DNA of 64,000 nucleotides from Mycolicibacterium monacense (GCF_010731575.1 NZ_AP022617.1:4278001-4342000), one strand, 5' to 3'; positions 32,673 through 41,584 are shown, counted from the stretch's first letter. Made by a program: numbers and translations. Notes: generated by a model from the letters alone, not told the origin.

Positions 32673-33401
32673 ATGGCAGCAGCCCTGACGGCCGTCACCG
32701 ACCGGGTCCACCTCGCGCGGACCGATCTCGTGAACTGGACGCTGGTGACCGACGGCGACGGCGTGCTGCTCATCGACGCCGGCTATCCCGGCCACCGCGA
32801 CGACGTGGTGGATTCGGTGCGGCGGTTGGGGTTCGGGATCGACGACATCCGCGCGATCCTGTTGACCCACGCCCACATCGACCACTTCGGGTCGGCGATC
32901 TGGTTCGCCGAGACGCATGGGGTGCCGGTCTACACCCACGCCGACGAGGTCGGCCACGCCAGACGTGACTACCTCGAGCAGGTGTCCCCGCTCGCCGTCG
33001 CCAGACATGCGTGGCGGCCCCGATGGCTGAAATGGTCGCTGACGATCAGCGGGAAGGGCGGTACGCACCGCGGCGGCATCCCGACCGCACAGGCCTTGAC
33101 CGACGAGATCGCCGCGACGCTGCCCGGCACCCCGGCGGCGGTCCCGACGCCCGGCCACACCGGCGGGCACTGTTCCTACGTCGTCGACGGCGTACTGGTC
33201 AGCGGTGACGCCCTGGTGACCGGCCACCCGCTGCTCAGCGACACCCGCCCGCAGCTGCTGCCCGACCTGTTCAACCACGATCAGGCGCGGTGCGTGGCGA
33301 GCCTCGCGGCGCTGGCGGCGCTCGACACCGAGGTGTTGCTGCCCGGACACGGTCCGCTGTGGCGGGGGCCGATCCGCGAGGCCGCGCAGGCCGCGCGCTA
33401 G
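32673..33401 (+). CDS. Metallo-beta-lactamase-fold hydrolase (Rv0406c-like)
   Basis: A 242-residue MBL-fold protein with THAHIDHFG (HxHxDH metal motif), [17 protein letters not shown] and LPGHG as further metal ligands, so a dinuclear zinc hydrolase is expected. The substrate is unknown. ATG 32673 lies 63 bp from the divergent fgd1 start; an Rv0406c-like gene next to fgd1 matches the M. tuberculosis order as I remember it. The 3' end overlaps the next, convergent gene by 4 bp. Confidence 0.88.
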   Translation: MAAALTAVTDRVHLARTDLVNWTLVTDGDGVLLIDAGYPGHRDDVVDSVRRLGFGIDDIRAILLTHAHIDHFGSAIWFAETHGVPVYTHADEVGHARRDYLEQVSPLAVARHAWRPRWLKWSLTISGKGGTHRGGIPTAQALTDEIAATLPGTPAAVPTPGHTGGHCSYVVDGVLVSGDALVTGHPLLSDTRPQLLPDLFNHDQARCVASLAALAALDTEVLLPGHGPLWRGPIREAAQAAR

Positions 33402-33706
33402 GTGAGGATCCGGTAGCCGAGCAGGAAGACCGCGGTCAGGCACAGCCCGCATGCCACCACGATGGTGGGCATCAGGATCATCTGGTCGAGTTCGTCGGGG
33501 TCGAGCGCATCGTGTTGCACGGGGCCGAACAGCACCCTCGCGAGCGCCGTCCCACGCATCCGGCGGGTCAGGCGGCCGAGCAGGTGGCGGTCGGCGCGGC
33601 GGCCGATGAATGCCCGCAACATCACACCCCCGGCGGCGATGGCGGCCGCTGCCAGCAGGATCAGCCAACCCACGGCTGCCTGGGACACTCCCGCTGCCAA
33701 CGGCAT
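33398..33706 (-). CDS. Small two-helix membrane protein, unknown function
   Basis: A 102-residue protein with one membrane segment at about residues 12-31 ([19 protein letters not shown]) and another at about 80-98 ([20 protein letters not shown]). A basic, Arg-rich loop ([19 protein letters not shown]) and an acidic stretch ([10 protein letters not shown]) lie between. I do not recognise the family. It overlaps the MBL hydrolase by 4 bp tail-to-tail. Confidence 0.65.
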   Translation of the reverse strand: MPLAAGVSQAAVGWLILLAAAAIAAGGVMLRAFIGRRADRHLLGRLTRRMRGTALARVLFGPVQHDALDPDELDQMILMPTIVVACGLCLTAVFLLGYRILT

Positions 33707-33726
33707 TGCGCCAGCCTACAAACCGG

Positions 33727-34221
33727 TCACTGGAGCAGTTTGGCGAACGCCACCGGATACACCTCACCCTCGGCGGGTAGCGGTTCGGCGAGGCGCTGGT
33801 ATCCGGTCGCGAGGTAGAGCGCCTCGGCTTCGGGCTGACGGTCACCGGTGGTCAGGTAGATCCGGCGGTACCCGCGGGCGGCGATCTCCTGTTCCAGCAC
33901 GGCGAGCAGTGCGCGACCGAAACCTCGGCGACGATGCGCACTGTCGGTCCAGATGCGCTTGAGTTCGGCGGTCGGCACTCCGTCGACGACGCCGAAGCGG
34001 CGGAACGCCCCGCCGGTGACGGGGGTGTCGCCGAGCAGTCCGATCAGCATGGCGCCGTCGGGTGGGGTGAACTCGGCGGCCGGGTAGCGGCGCAGCCACG
34101 CGAGGACCGCCTCGGCGCGGCCCTCGTAGCGGTCGGCGTATTCGACGGCGAGCTCGCCGAGCAGGGGTTCGGCCAGGGGGTCGGTCTGGTCCACGGCCAC
34201 GAACCGCAGGTCATCGATCAC
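33727..34221 (-). CDS. GNAT-family N-acetyltransferase
   Basis: A 164-residue GCN5-related acetyltransferase. The acetyl-CoA pyrophosphate loop is visible as [20 protein letters not shown] (R-x-x-G-x-G/A), followed by [20 protein letters not shown], the typical alpha4/beta7 end. The acceptor substrate is unknown. It stands 20 bp from the two-helix membrane protein gene on the same strand and 58 bp from the divergent SDR gene. Confidence 0.88.
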   Translation of the reverse strand: MIDDLRFVAVDQTDPLAEPLLGELAVEYADRYEGRAEAVLAWLRRYPAAEFTPPDGAMLIGLLGDTPVTGGAFRRFGVVDGVPTAELKRIWTDSAHRRRGFGRALLAVLEQEIAARGYRRIYLTTGDRQPEAEALYLATGYQRLAEPLPAEGEVYPVAFAKLLQ

Positions 34222-34242
34222 CGAGTCACCCTTTCAGACCCT

Positions 34243-34272
34243 CTTCCGATAAAAAATTGACACCTGTAAAGT
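34243..34272 (+). promoter_or_regulatory. Candidate leaderless promoter of the SDR gene
   Basis: A TAAAGT box at 34267-34272 ends 7 nt before the ATG at 34280, and TTCCGA at 34243-34248 is 18 bp upstream of it. The AT-rich stretch CGATAAAAAATTGAC lies between. There is no Shine-Dalgarno sequence before the ATG, so a leaderless mRNA is likely. Confidence 0.45.
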
Positions 34273-34279
34273 TCGTGAC

Positions 34280-35143
34280 ATGGATAACATCAGGGGCAAG
34301 ACCATCGCGATCACCGGCGCCGCTCGCGGTATCGGTTATGCCACTGCGAAGGCTCTGCTCGCCCGCGGCGCCCGCGTCGTCATCGGCGATCGCGACGTGG
34401 CGCTGCAGGAGTCGGCGGTCGCCCAGTTGACCAAGCTGGGCCCGGTGTCGGGCTACCCGCTCGACGTCACCGACCGTGAGTCGTTCGCGACGTTCCTCGA
34501 CAAGGCGCGCACCGACGGCGGCGGGCACATCGACGTGTTGATCAACAACGCCGGCGTCATGCCGATCGGCCCGTTCCTCGAACAGTCCGAACAGGCGATC
34601 CGGTCGTCGATCGAGGTCAACCTCTACGGCGTGATCGCCGGATGCCAGCTGGCGCTGCCCGACATGGTCGCTCGCGGGCGTGGTCACATCATCAACATCG
34701 CCTCGCTGTCCGGGGTGATTCCCGTGCCCGGTCAGGTGGTCTACGTCGGCGCGAAGTTCGGTGTGGTGGGCTTGTCGGCGGCGCTGGCCGACGAGGTGGC
34801 ACCGCACGGCGTGCACGTGTCGGTGGTGATGCCGCCCTTCACCCGCACCGAGCTGATCTCGGGCACGAAGGAGTCCGGGGCGATCAAACCGGTCGAACCG
34901 GAGGACATCGCGGCGGCGATCGTCAAGACGCTGGACAAGCCCAAGACGCACGTGTCGGTGCCGCCGGCCCTGCGGTTCACGGCCCAGGCGGCCCAGTTGC
35001 TCGGACCGCGCGGGCGACGCTGGCTGAACAAGAAGCTCGGTCTGGACAACGTGTTCCTCGACTTCGACACCGCCAAGCGCAAGAGCTACGAGGACCGCGC
35101 GCAGACGGCGCTCGGTGTGGTCGAGTCCGGCGACAGGACCTAG
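34280..35143 (+). CDS. Short-chain dehydrogenase/reductase
   Basis: A 287-residue classical-type SDR. Cofactor motif is ITGAARGIG (TGxxxGxG), NNAG is at VLINNAGVMP and the active-site Ser is in NIASLSG. The catalytic Tyr position reads VVYVGAKFG (YxxxK with Tyr and Lys present). The C-terminal 60 residues extend beyond the core and end in a charged tail, as in several mycobacterial SDRs for lipophilic substrates. The substrate is unknown. It is terminated by the palindrome at 35154-35211. Confidence 0.9.
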   Translation: MDNIRGKTIAITGAARGIGYATAKALLARGARVVIGDRDVALQESAVAQLTKLGPVSGYPLDVTDRESFATFLDKARTDGGGHIDVLINNAGVMPIGPFLEQSEQAIRSSIEVNLYGVIAGCQLALPDMVARGRGHIINIASLSGVIPVPGQVVYVGAKFGVVGLSAALADEVAPHGVHVSVVMPPFTRTELISGTKESGAIKPVEPEDIAAAIVKTLDKPKTHVSVPPALRFTAQAAQLLGPRGRRWLNKKLGLDNVFLDFDTAKRKSYEDRAQTALGVVESGDRT

Positions 35144-35153
35144 GCGCGCGGCA

Positions 35154-35211
35154 CCGAACGTGCGCTCACGGCGAAAACTCGGGCCGAATCTCGCAGTGGA
35201 CGCACGTTCGG
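35154..35211. repeat. Palindromic intergenic element, probable bidirectional terminator
   Basis: Perfect 11-bp inverted repeats CCGAACGTGCG (35154-35164) and CGCACGTTCGG (35201-35211) flank a 36-bp centre that is itself partly palindromic (GCGAAAAC...TCTCGC). It lies between two convergent genes. I have an impression of similar palindromes in other mycobacterial intergenic regions, so it may be a dispersed repeat rather than only a terminator. Confidence 0.7.
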
Positions 35212-35230
35212 CGAGACCCTCCGCCAGTCC

Positions 35231-35641
35231 CTAGTCGAAGTCCGGTACCGGGTGACCGTTCCGGTAGGACTCGATCGCGTCCAGGTGCTGGTCCAGCTCG
35301 TCGTGGGTGAAACCGTGCTGTTCGGTCGTGCCGACCAACACGACCCGGACCACCTCGCCGTCCTCGGCCGCGTCCAGCCACAGCGAGGTCACCGGCAGCC
35401 CGTCGGAGACCTCCGCGCCGGACGGCTCGTAGAACCAGATGGCGTAGTCGTCATCGGACTCCTGCTCGTCGAACGTCCACCCGCGCTCGGTGATTCGTTC
35501 GTCGAACGCGGCCAGATCGGCGACGATGGCGTCCTCGATCGTCGACAACTGTTCCACCACCGCCTCGGGCACCCAGGCCACGTTCTGCGCCGCCTGGCGT
35601 TTACGCCGCCGCGCCTTCTTCGCCTCCGAGCGCCGGGACAC
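35231..35641 (-). CDS. Conserved acidic protein downstream of metZ, unknown function
   Basis: A 136-residue cytoplasmic protein. A very basic N-terminus (MSRRSEAKKARRRKRQAA) is followed by an acidic globular part with WTFDEQESDDDYAIWFYEPS and a C-terminal helix HDELDQHLDAIESYRNGHPV. I do not recognise the family. Its GTG start follows the metZ stop with no spacer, so translation is probably coupled and it is the last gene of the purT-metZ operon. No membrane or catalytic motif is visible. Confidence 0.75.
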   Translation of the reverse strand: MSRRSEAKKARRRKRQAAQNVAWVPEAVVEQLSTIEDAIVADLAAFDERITERGWTFDEQESDDDYAIWFYEPSGAEVSDGLPVTSLWLDAAEDGEVVRVVLVGTTEQHGFTHDELDQHLDAIESYRNGHPVPDFD

Positions 35642-36880
35642 TCAGCCCAGCGCCCGGTCGAGATCGCGGATCAGGTCGTCGGTGTCCTCGAGCCCGACCG
35701 ACACCCGCACCACACCGTCGCCCAGACCGATCGCCGCGCGACCCTCCGGACCCATCGCCCGGTGGGTCGTGGTGGCGGGATGGGTGATCAACGACTTGGC
35801 GTCGCCGAGGTTGTTCGAGATGTCGATGATCTGCAGTTTGTCGAGCACCTCGAAGGCCCGTTCCTTACCGCCGGCGAGTTCGAACGTGACGACGGTGCCG
35901 CCGCCGCGCATCTGCCGTTTGGCCAGGTCGTACTGCGGATGGGACTCCAGGAACGGGTACTTGACCCAACTCACGGAGGAGTGCCCCTCGAGGAACTCCG
36001 CGATCCGCTCCGCCGACCGGTTGGAGTAGTCGACCCGTACCGCCAGCGTCTCCAAACCCTTCAACAGCGTCCACGCGTTGAACGCGCTGATCGCCGGGCC
36101 GGTGTGACGCATCAACTTCTGCACCGGGCCGTCGATGTACTCCTGCGAACCGAGGATCGCGCCTCCGAGCACCCGGCCCTGACCGTCGATGTGCTTGGTG
36201 CCGGAGTAGACCACCACGTCGACCCCCAGCGGGAAACCCTGCTGCAGCAGCGGCGTGGCGAAGACGTTGTCCAACACCACTTTTGCGCCCGCCGCATGCG
36301 CGAGCTCCGTCACCGCGGCGATGTCGACCAGCGACTGCATGGGGTTCGACGGTGTCTCGAAGAACACCGCCTGCGTGGGCACCGAGAGGGCCTCCTCCCA
36401 CTGGGAGAGGTCGTCGCCGTCGACGAACACCGTCTCCACACCCCAACGCGGCAGGATCTCGCTGCAGACCACGAAACACGAACCGAACAGTGAGCGCGCG
36501 GCAACCAACCGGTCCCCCGCGCCCAGCAGCGCGCCCAGCGACGTGAACACCGCGGCCATGCCGGTCGCCGTCGCGAAACAGGCCGGCGCCCCCTCGATCA
36601 GCCGCAGCCGCTCCTCGAACATCGAGATCGTCGGGTTGCCGTACCGCGAATAGACGTACCGGTCGATCTCTCCGGTGAACGCCTTCTCCGCCTCGGCCGC
36701 CGACGCGTACACATAGCCCGACGTGAGGTACAGGGCCTCGGCGGTCTCCTCGAAACCGGACCGCAGCAGACCGCCGCGCACCCCGATGGTGGCCTGACCG
36801 ACCCCCTCGGGCAGTTCGGCGGGCCGGCGGACGGAGGGCTTGTCCGCTTCTTGCGTGCGCGAGGGCACCTCTGAGCTCAT
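35642..36880 (-). CDS. metZ: O-succinylhomoserine sulfhydrylase MetZ
   Basis: A 412-residue PLP enzyme of the Cys/Met metabolism family that forms homocysteine directly from O-succinylhomoserine and sulfide. Key elements are SRYGNPTISMFEERL, ACFATATGMAA, ETPSNP, VLDNVFATP, VYSGTKHIDGQGRVLGG (Lys binds PLP) and SLITHPATTTH. I use ATG 36880, which overlaps the stop of the rhodanese gene (ATGA), instead of an in-frame codon further up. The same pairing, rhodanese then metZ (Rv0390-Rv0391), occurs in M. tuberculosis. Confidence 0.95.
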   Translation of the reverse strand: MSSEVPSRTQEADKPSVRRPAELPEGVGQATIGVRGGLLRSGFEETAEALYLTSGYVYASAAEAEKAFTGEIDRYVYSRYGNPTISMFEERLRLIEGAPACFATATGMAAVFTSLGALLGAGDRLVAARSLFGSCFVVCSEILPRWGVETVFVDGDDLSQWEEALSVPTQAVFFETPSNPMQSLVDIAAVTELAHAAGAKVVLDNVFATPLLQQGFPLGVDVVVYSGTKHIDGQGRVLGGAILGSQEYIDGPVQKLMRHTGPAISAFNAWTLLKGLETLAVRVDYSNRSAERIAEFLEGHSSVSWVKYPFLESHPQYDLAKRQMRGGGTVVTFELAGGKERAFEVLDKLQIIDISNNLGDAKSLITHPATTTHRAMGPEGRAAIGLGDGVVRVSVGLEDTDDLIRDLDRALG

Positions 36881-37290
36881 GACTGCTTCCAGGGCAGTCC
36901 CACGGCCTTCCAACCGGTGCGACCGCGGTGCTTCTGCTCGTCGAGGTCACCTTCGAACCCGTCGAGGATGTTGTACGACGGCCCGATCCCCGCCTCGGTC
37001 GCAGCCTCGGCGGCGCCGATGGAGCGGTTGCCGGAGCGGCACAGGAACACGACCGGGCGCTCACCGGGCGTGATGCCCGCGGCCTTCAGATCGTCGACGA
37101 ACCCGTCGTTGCGGGTGCCGTCGGTCCGATTCCACTCGATGAACACGGCATCGCGGGACAGCGGCGACAGATCGGGCACCCCGACGAAGCGCCACTCCGC
37201 GTCGGTGCGCACGTCGACCAGCACGGCGTTCGGGTCGTCGTCGAGTAGCTGCCAGGCCTGCTCGGGGGTGATGTCTCCCGCATAACTCAC
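36877..37290 (-). CDS. Rhodanese-domain protein (Rv0390-like)
   Basis: A 137-residue single-domain rhodanese. The active-site loop is FLCRSGNRS, with the Cys that carries persulfide, and the CH2A-like start AVLVDVRTDAEWRFVG is present. It may deliver sulfane sulfur; its coupling to metZ (4-bp overlap) suggests a role in sulfur supply for homocysteine formation. GTG 37290 begins VSYAGDITPEQAW; earlier in-frame codons give an Arg/Pro-rich tail unlike protein and were not used. Confidence 0.9.
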   Translation of the reverse strand: MSYAGDITPEQAWQLLDDDPNAVLVDVRTDAEWRFVGVPDLSPLSRDAVFIEWNRTDGTRNDGFVDDLKAAGITPGERPVVFLCRSGNRSIGAAEAATEAGIGPSYNILDGFEGDLDEQKHRGRTGWKAVGLPWKQS

Positions 37291-37309
37291 GGCCGTGAGT
37301 CTCGCACAC

Positions 37310-37768
37310 CTAGCCAGAACCGGTCGAGCACACCTTCCATGCTCCGTCCTCCTGGACGAAGGTCGTCGGGACCCCGAACTTGTCGTCCTCGGACCTGTCG
37401 AAGTGGTAGGTGACGGTGGCGGTGGCCCGGTCACCGTCGACGACGACGTCGCTCACCCCGTCGATGAACCGGGCGCCCTGTTCGGCCGACGAATTTCGTT
37501 GCCGCTCAAGTACTTCAGATTCGGTCGCGTGTTCCGCACGGCACGTGTACGCCTGGAATGCCTGATAGTCCTCGCGCTGCAGGGCGTCGTTCTGCGCTGC
37601 GGCGACCCGGCCGATCAGCTGTTCTGGCGTGGGCTCGTCCCCTTCGAACAGGTTGACCAGCCAGATACCGATCACGACGAGCACAATGATCACCAGCGCG
37701 ATCATGAACGGCGCGGCGGTGGGCCGGTCGCTGGGGCGGCCGGTGTCCGGATCGGATTCAGCGGACAT
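37310..37768 (-). CDS. Membrane-anchored NTF2-like protein, unknown function
   Basis: A 152-residue protein with a short cytoplasmic N-terminus, one membrane helix (FMIALVIIVLVVIGIWLV, about residues 21-38) and an outer domain resembling DUF4878/NTF2-like folds (PEQLIGRVAAAQNDALQRED ... VVVDGDRATATVTYHF ... FVQEDGAWKVC). Two Cys residues in the outer domain could pair. It resembles in layout the Rv0361-like protein at 58002-58835. It lies between purT (3 bp upstream) and the rhodanese gene (19 bp downstream). Confidence 0.75.
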   Translation of the reverse strand: MSAESDPDTGRPSDRPTAAPFMIALVIIVLVVIGIWLVNLFEGDEPTPEQLIGRVAAAQNDALQREDYQAFQAYTCRAEHATESEVLERQRNSSAEQGARFIDGVSDVVVDGDRATATVTYHFDRSEDDKFGVPTTFVQEDGAWKVCSTGSG

Positions 37769-37771
37769 CGC

Positions 37772-39058
37772 TCACCACAGCCGGCGCAGCGCGGCGCCCA
37801 CCCGCCGGGCCCGGTCACGGGCGATGATCACATCCGGTGCGGTGGCCAGCGCGACCCCGAGCCGGCGTCGGCCGTCGGTCTCGTCCGGCCTGCCGAACAA
37901 CCGCACGTCGCTCTCCTGGGTGGCCAGCGCGTCGGCCACCACCGCCGCGATATCGGCACCCGAGGGTTCGGAAACCGACGTCTCGGTGCCCGCGTACCGG
38001 ACCTCCGCCGCACCGGGCGAGATCATGATCGTGTCGACCGCGAGACCGAGGATCGCCCGGGCGTGCAGCTCGAACTGCGACAGCCGCTGGGAGCGCACCG
38101 TCACCAGACCGGTGTCCTGCAGCCGGGTCCGCACGTCGGAGAAGTACACCTCGTCGCCGCGGACCAGCAGTTCGACCGCGAAGACGCCCCGACCGCCGAG
38201 CGAGTTGACCATGCGCGCGGCGATCGACTTCGCCGCGTCCAGCGCCGCGGGCGTCATCTGCTGCGGCTGCCACGACTCGAGCGCATCGCCGTCGCCGGGG
38301 CGGTGGCCGATCGGTTCGCAGAAGGTCAGCGTCGGGCCGGTCGCGCCGGTGCTGCGCACCGTCAGCAGCGTCACCTCGTAATCCACCTCGACCACGGTCT
38401 CGGCCATCACCCGGTTGTGGGTGATGCGCCCCGCGGCGACGGCGCGGTGCCAGGCCGGTTCCACGTCCTCGGCGCGCAGCAGCACCGACTGGCCCTCCCC
38501 GGGTGCGCCCGAGATGGGTTTGACGACGAGCGGGAACCCGGCGTGCTGGGCGACGGTGCCGAGCTCCTCGGCCGAACCGGCGAACCAGAACGGTGCCGTC
38601 GGCAGGCCGAGTTCATCGGAGGCCAGGCGGCGCAGCCCTTCGCGGTCCTGTCCCAGGCGGGTGCTTCGCGGCGTCGGGAACACGTCGACGCCGCCGCGTT
38701 CGGCCACCGCGATCAACGCGTCGGCGGCGATGGCACCCGACTGCGCGACGACGTAGCGCGGTTTCTCCCGTTCGATGAGCGCGGTGACGGCTTCGGTGTC
38801 GGTCAGCCGCACGACGGCCGAGCGGTCGGCCACCCCGTGCGCGGGCGCGTCGGCGTACCGGTCGACGGCCACCACGAACGCACCCAGCCGCTGAAAGGCA
38901 AGCGCGAGTTCCCGACTGAGTTCGCCTGCCCCGAGCAGCAGCACCGTGTTCCTCGGTGCGGCGGGCTCGGCCGGCGCATCCGGTGCGGCCGGTGCGACCT
39001 GCGGGACCGCCACCTCGGGGTCGGTGACGGGTGTGTCGGCGTCGGTTGGTTCAGTCAT
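37772..39058 (-). CDS. purT: Formate-dependent GAR transformylase PurT
   Basis: A 428-residue ATP-grasp enzyme that makes formylglycinamide ribonucleotide from formate, ATP and GAR in purine synthesis. Visible features are TVLLLGAGELSRELALAFQRLG, VAVDRYADAPAHGVAD, PLVVKPISGAPGEGQS (ATP-grasp), GGRGVFAVELLVRGDEVYFSDVRTR and RRRLGVALAT. It has a 35-residue Ala/Pro-rich N-terminal extension compared with E. coli PurT. First gene of the operon with an NTF2-like protein, rhodanese and metZ. Confidence 0.95.
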   Translation of the reverse strand: MTEPTDADTPVTDPEVAVPQVAPAAPDAPAEPAAPRNTVLLLGAGELSRELALAFQRLGAFVVAVDRYADAPAHGVADRSAVVRLTDTEAVTALIEREKPRYVVAQSGAIAADALIAVAERGGVDVFPTPRSTRLGQDREGLRRLASDELGLPTAPFWFAGSAEELGTVAQHAGFPLVVKPISGAPGEGQSVLLRAEDVEPAWHRAVAAGRITHNRVMAETVVEVDYEVTLLTVRSTGATGPTLTFCEPIGHRPGDGDALESWQPQQMTPAALDAAKSIAARMVNSLGGRGVFAVELLVRGDEVYFSDVRTRLQDTGLVTVRSQRLSQFELHARAILGLAVDTIMISPGAAEVRYAGTETSVSEPSGADIAAVVADALATQESDVRLFGRPDETDGRRRLGVALATAPDVIIARDRARRVGAALRRLW

Positions 39059-39080
39059 CGCCCGCCAGCCTGCCAGATGC

Positions 39081-39410
39081 TCAACCCACCCGGAGGTCGA
39101 TGTAGCACCACCGCCAGGACTCCCCCGGTTCGGCCGAGCGCATCACCGGGTGGCCGGTCTGGTGGAAGTGTGCGGTGGCGTGCTGGTGCGGGCTGGAATC
39201 GCAACAGCCGACGTGCCCGCACGTCAGGCACATGCGCAGGTGCGCCCAGGTCGCCTCGCCGAGTTCGGCGCAGTCCTCACAGCGGCCGGGAGTGTTCGGC
39301 CGCGGGTCGGCGTTGACCGCTTCGGGGCTGGTCGAAGCCAGGTGCTCACATGTGCGCGGCGCGGCCGTATCCTGCGTCCGCCCGGTGGCCCGACGTGCTC
39401 TGCTGCGCAT
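39081..39410 (-). CDS. UBP-type zinc-finger protein
   Basis: A 109-residue protein dominated by a ZnF-UBP domain: CEDCAELGEATWAHLRMCLT followed by CGHVGCCDSSPHQHATAHFH, supplying the Cys/His set for zinc, and WRWCYIDL at the end. In bacteria such small domains are common in actinobacteria; the partner is unknown. It lies 22 bp upstream of purT on the same strand and is divergent from the CPA1 antiporter. Confidence 0.82.
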   Translation of the reverse strand: MRSRARRATGRTQDTAAPRTCEHLASTSPEAVNADPRPNTPGRCEDCAELGEATWAHLRMCLTCGHVGCCDSSPHQHATAHFHQTGHPVMRSAEPGESWRWCYIDLRVG

Positions 39411-39473
39411 GGTGATCGAGGATACGGACGCCCGAGAGAAGTCCGAGAGAGAGCTGAGAGGAGGACTCCGAGG

Positions 39474-41075
39474 GTGAGTGCCTCACTGCTGGCCGTCCTG
39501 GTCGTCGCGGTGCTGCTGGCCGCCGTCGCCCGTCGGGCGGATGTGTCGGCCCCGCTGGCGCTGGTGGTCGCCGGGCTGGCCGTCGGCCTGATCCCCGGCG
39601 TACCGGACATCCAACTCGATCCGGACCTGGTGCTGTACGTCGTACTGCCGCCGCTGCTGTGGTCGGCCGGACTGGAGAGCAGCTACGTGGCGCTGCGGCG
39701 CAACGTGCGCTCGATCGGGATGCTGGCGGTCGGCCTGCCACTGGCGACGACGTTCGCGGTCGGGGTGGTGGCGTACTGGGCGGTGCCCGAACTCACCATC
39801 GCGGCCGCGCTGACGCTGGGAGCGATCGTGGCGCCCCCGGATGCGGTGTCGGCGACCGCGGTGGGCCGCAGGCTCGGCCTGCCCCGCCGGCTGATGACGC
39901 TGCTGGGTGGCGAGAGCCTGCTCAACGACGCGACCGCACTGACCGCCTACAAGGTGGCGCTCGGCCTGGCGATCGGCGGGTCGGCCAGTTGGACGGGCGG
40001 CCTCTGGACGTTCGCGCTGGCCGCGGTGGGCGGCGTCGTCGTCGGCGGCGCGCTCGGCGCGGTGATCGTCCACGTGCGGTCGCGGCTGCGTGATCCGCTG
40101 GTCGAGAGCGCCCTTGGTCTCGTCGCCCCGTTCGGGATCTACCTGCTCGCCGAGGAGGTGCACGGATCGGGGGTGCTCGCGGTGGTGGTGGCCGCGCTGA
40201 TCCTCGGGCAGCACTCGACCAACGCGAGTTACGCAACCCGGCTGCAGGACTCGGCGGTGTGGAAGGCCGTGCAATTGCTGCTGGAGTCGTTCGCGTTCCT
40301 GCTGATCGGCCTGCAGCTGCCGAAGGTCATCGAGGAACTCGCAGGCATTTCGGCGGCGGTCCTCGTCGTCTCGTCGCTGGCGGTGCTGGCGACGGTGATC
40401 GCGGTGCGGATCGTGTGGGTGTACCTGTTCGCCTACCTGCCCCGGCTGGTCTCGCCCGCGCTGCGTTACCGCGAACCCAGCCCGCGGCCCGCGCAGGTGT
40501 TCGTCGTCGCGTGGGCCGGAATGCGGGGTGTGGTGTCGCTGGCGGCGGCGTTCGCGGTGCCGGCGACCACGCTGAGCGGCGCCGAGTTCCCGGGCCGGCC
40601 GCAACTGGTGTTCCTCACCTTCGTCGTCGTGGTGGGCACCCTGCTGCTGCACGGGCTCACGCTGCCGTGGTTGATCAGGCGGCTCGGCGTGCAGGGCGAC
40701 GAGGCCCACACCGATGCGGTCGCGGCGGCCGCCGCGCAGGACAGGGCGGCCAGGGCGGCGGCCGAACGCCTCGACGAGGTGCTCGAACAGCAGCGCACCG
40801 ACGGCACCGTCGACGACGTGCACGAGCGTGCGGCCGAGGTGCTCCGCGGCTGGAACACCCGGCGGCGCAACTCCGCCTGGGAGCAGCTCGGCCGTGACGA
40901 GGCCGACATCGGCGAGAGCCCGGCCGCGGCGTTCCGCCGGCTGCGGTTGGAGATGCTCGCCGCGGAGCGGGCGACGCTGATCGCCGAACGCGACAGCGGG
41001 CACATCGACGACGAGGTGCTGCGCTCGGTGCTCCACGGGCTCGACCTCGAGGAGGCGACGCTCAACCGGCGATAG
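39474..41075 (+). CDS. CPA1-family Na+/H+ antiporter
   Basis: A 533-residue monovalent cation:proton antiporter with about 12 membrane helices in the first 415 residues and a 115-residue cytoplasmic C-terminal tail. Family motifs are LPPLLWSAGLE, LGAIVAPPDAVSATAVGRR and LLGGESLLNDATAL (ion-binding Asp), FLLIGLQLP and WAGMRGVVSLAAAFAVP. It should exchange Na+ or K+ for H+ for pH and salt homeostasis. GTG 39474 has GGAGGA a little upstream. The tail is highly charged and helical and may be regulatory. Confidence 0.93.
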   Translation: MSASLLAVLVVAVLLAAVARRADVSAPLALVVAGLAVGLIPGVPDIQLDPDLVLYVVLPPLLWSAGLESSYVALRRNVRSIGMLAVGLPLATTFAVGVVAYWAVPELTIAAALTLGAIVAPPDAVSATAVGRRLGLPRRLMTLLGGESLLNDATALTAYKVALGLAIGGSASWTGGLWTFALAAVGGVVVGGALGAVIVHVRSRLRDPLVESALGLVAPFGIYLLAEEVHGSGVLAVVVAALILGQHSTNASYATRLQDSAVWKAVQLLLESFAFLLIGLQLPKVIEELAGISAAVLVVSSLAVLATVIAVRIVWVYLFAYLPRLVSPALRYREPSPRPAQVFVVAWAGMRGVVSLAAAFAVPATTLSGAEFPGRPQLVFLTFVVVVGTLLLHGLTLPWLIRRLGVQGDEAHTDAVAAAAAQDRAARAAAERLDEVLEQQRTDGTVDDVHERAAEVLRGWNTRRRNSAWEQLGRDEADIGESPAAAFRRLRLEMLAAERATLIAERDSGHIDDEVLRSVLHGLDLEEATLNRR

Positions 41076-41086
41076 CCCGACCCACC

Positions 41087-41560
41087 TCAGTCGCCGAGGT
41101 CGCGCCGGAAGGCGGCCATGGCATCGATCAGCGCGGTGAGCGTGCGGTGCGCGACGGCGATGTCGTCGTCGGGCATGTCGGCCATCGCCCGGGTGGTGTG
41201 CTCGGCGAGCGGTGCGAAGAACTGGCCGGCGACGCCCATCCCGTGTTCGGCGACCCGCAGGATCACCTTGCGTCGGTCGGCGGGGTCGGAGTCACGCCGC
41301 AGATGCCCGGAGGTGATCATCCGTTCGACGAGGTAGGTGATCGCCGCACCGGACATCCCCATCTGCCTGCGGAGGTCGCCAGCGGTCAGCGGCCGGCCGG
41401 CCGTCTCGGCGACCATGATGTGCAGCAGCGCCCGGAAGTCGTTGGCGGACAAGGAATGACGCGCGGCGAAGACGCGACCGATGTGTTCGGACTCGGCCGA
41501 CAGCACGCGCACGTCGGCGGCGATCAGCGCTTCGAGCGCGGCGCGGTCGGCGTCAGCCAC
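41087..41560 (-). CDS. MarR-family transcriptional regulator
   Basis: A 157-residue winged-helix regulator: FRALLHIMVAETAGRPLTAG, DLRRQMGMSGAAITYLVERM (recognition helix region) and RDSDPADRRKVILRV (wing with the DxR motif). It is divergent from the MMPL transporter and a symmetrical site lies in the 58-bp gap, so autoregulation and control of the transporter are likely. GTG 41560 is chosen; in-frame codons further upstream lie inside the MMPL gene on the opposite strand. Confidence 0.88.
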   Translation of the reverse strand: MADADRAALEALIAADVRVLSAESEHIGRVFAARHSLSANDFRALLHIMVAETAGRPLTAGDLRRQMGMSGAAITYLVERMITSGHLRRDSDPADRRKVILRVAEHGMGVAGQFFAPLAEHTTRAMADMPDDDIAVAHRTLTALIDAMAAFRRDLGD

Positions 41561-41584
41561 TCGACGAGGATAGGTCGGCAGATG

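Noticed and set aside
32610..33845. N-terminal extension of fgd1 in the same frame to 33845
   Set aside because: The extension runs antisense through the MBL hydrolase and is Arg/Pro-rich. The ATG at 32609 has a ribosome site and gives the standard 336-residue enzyme.
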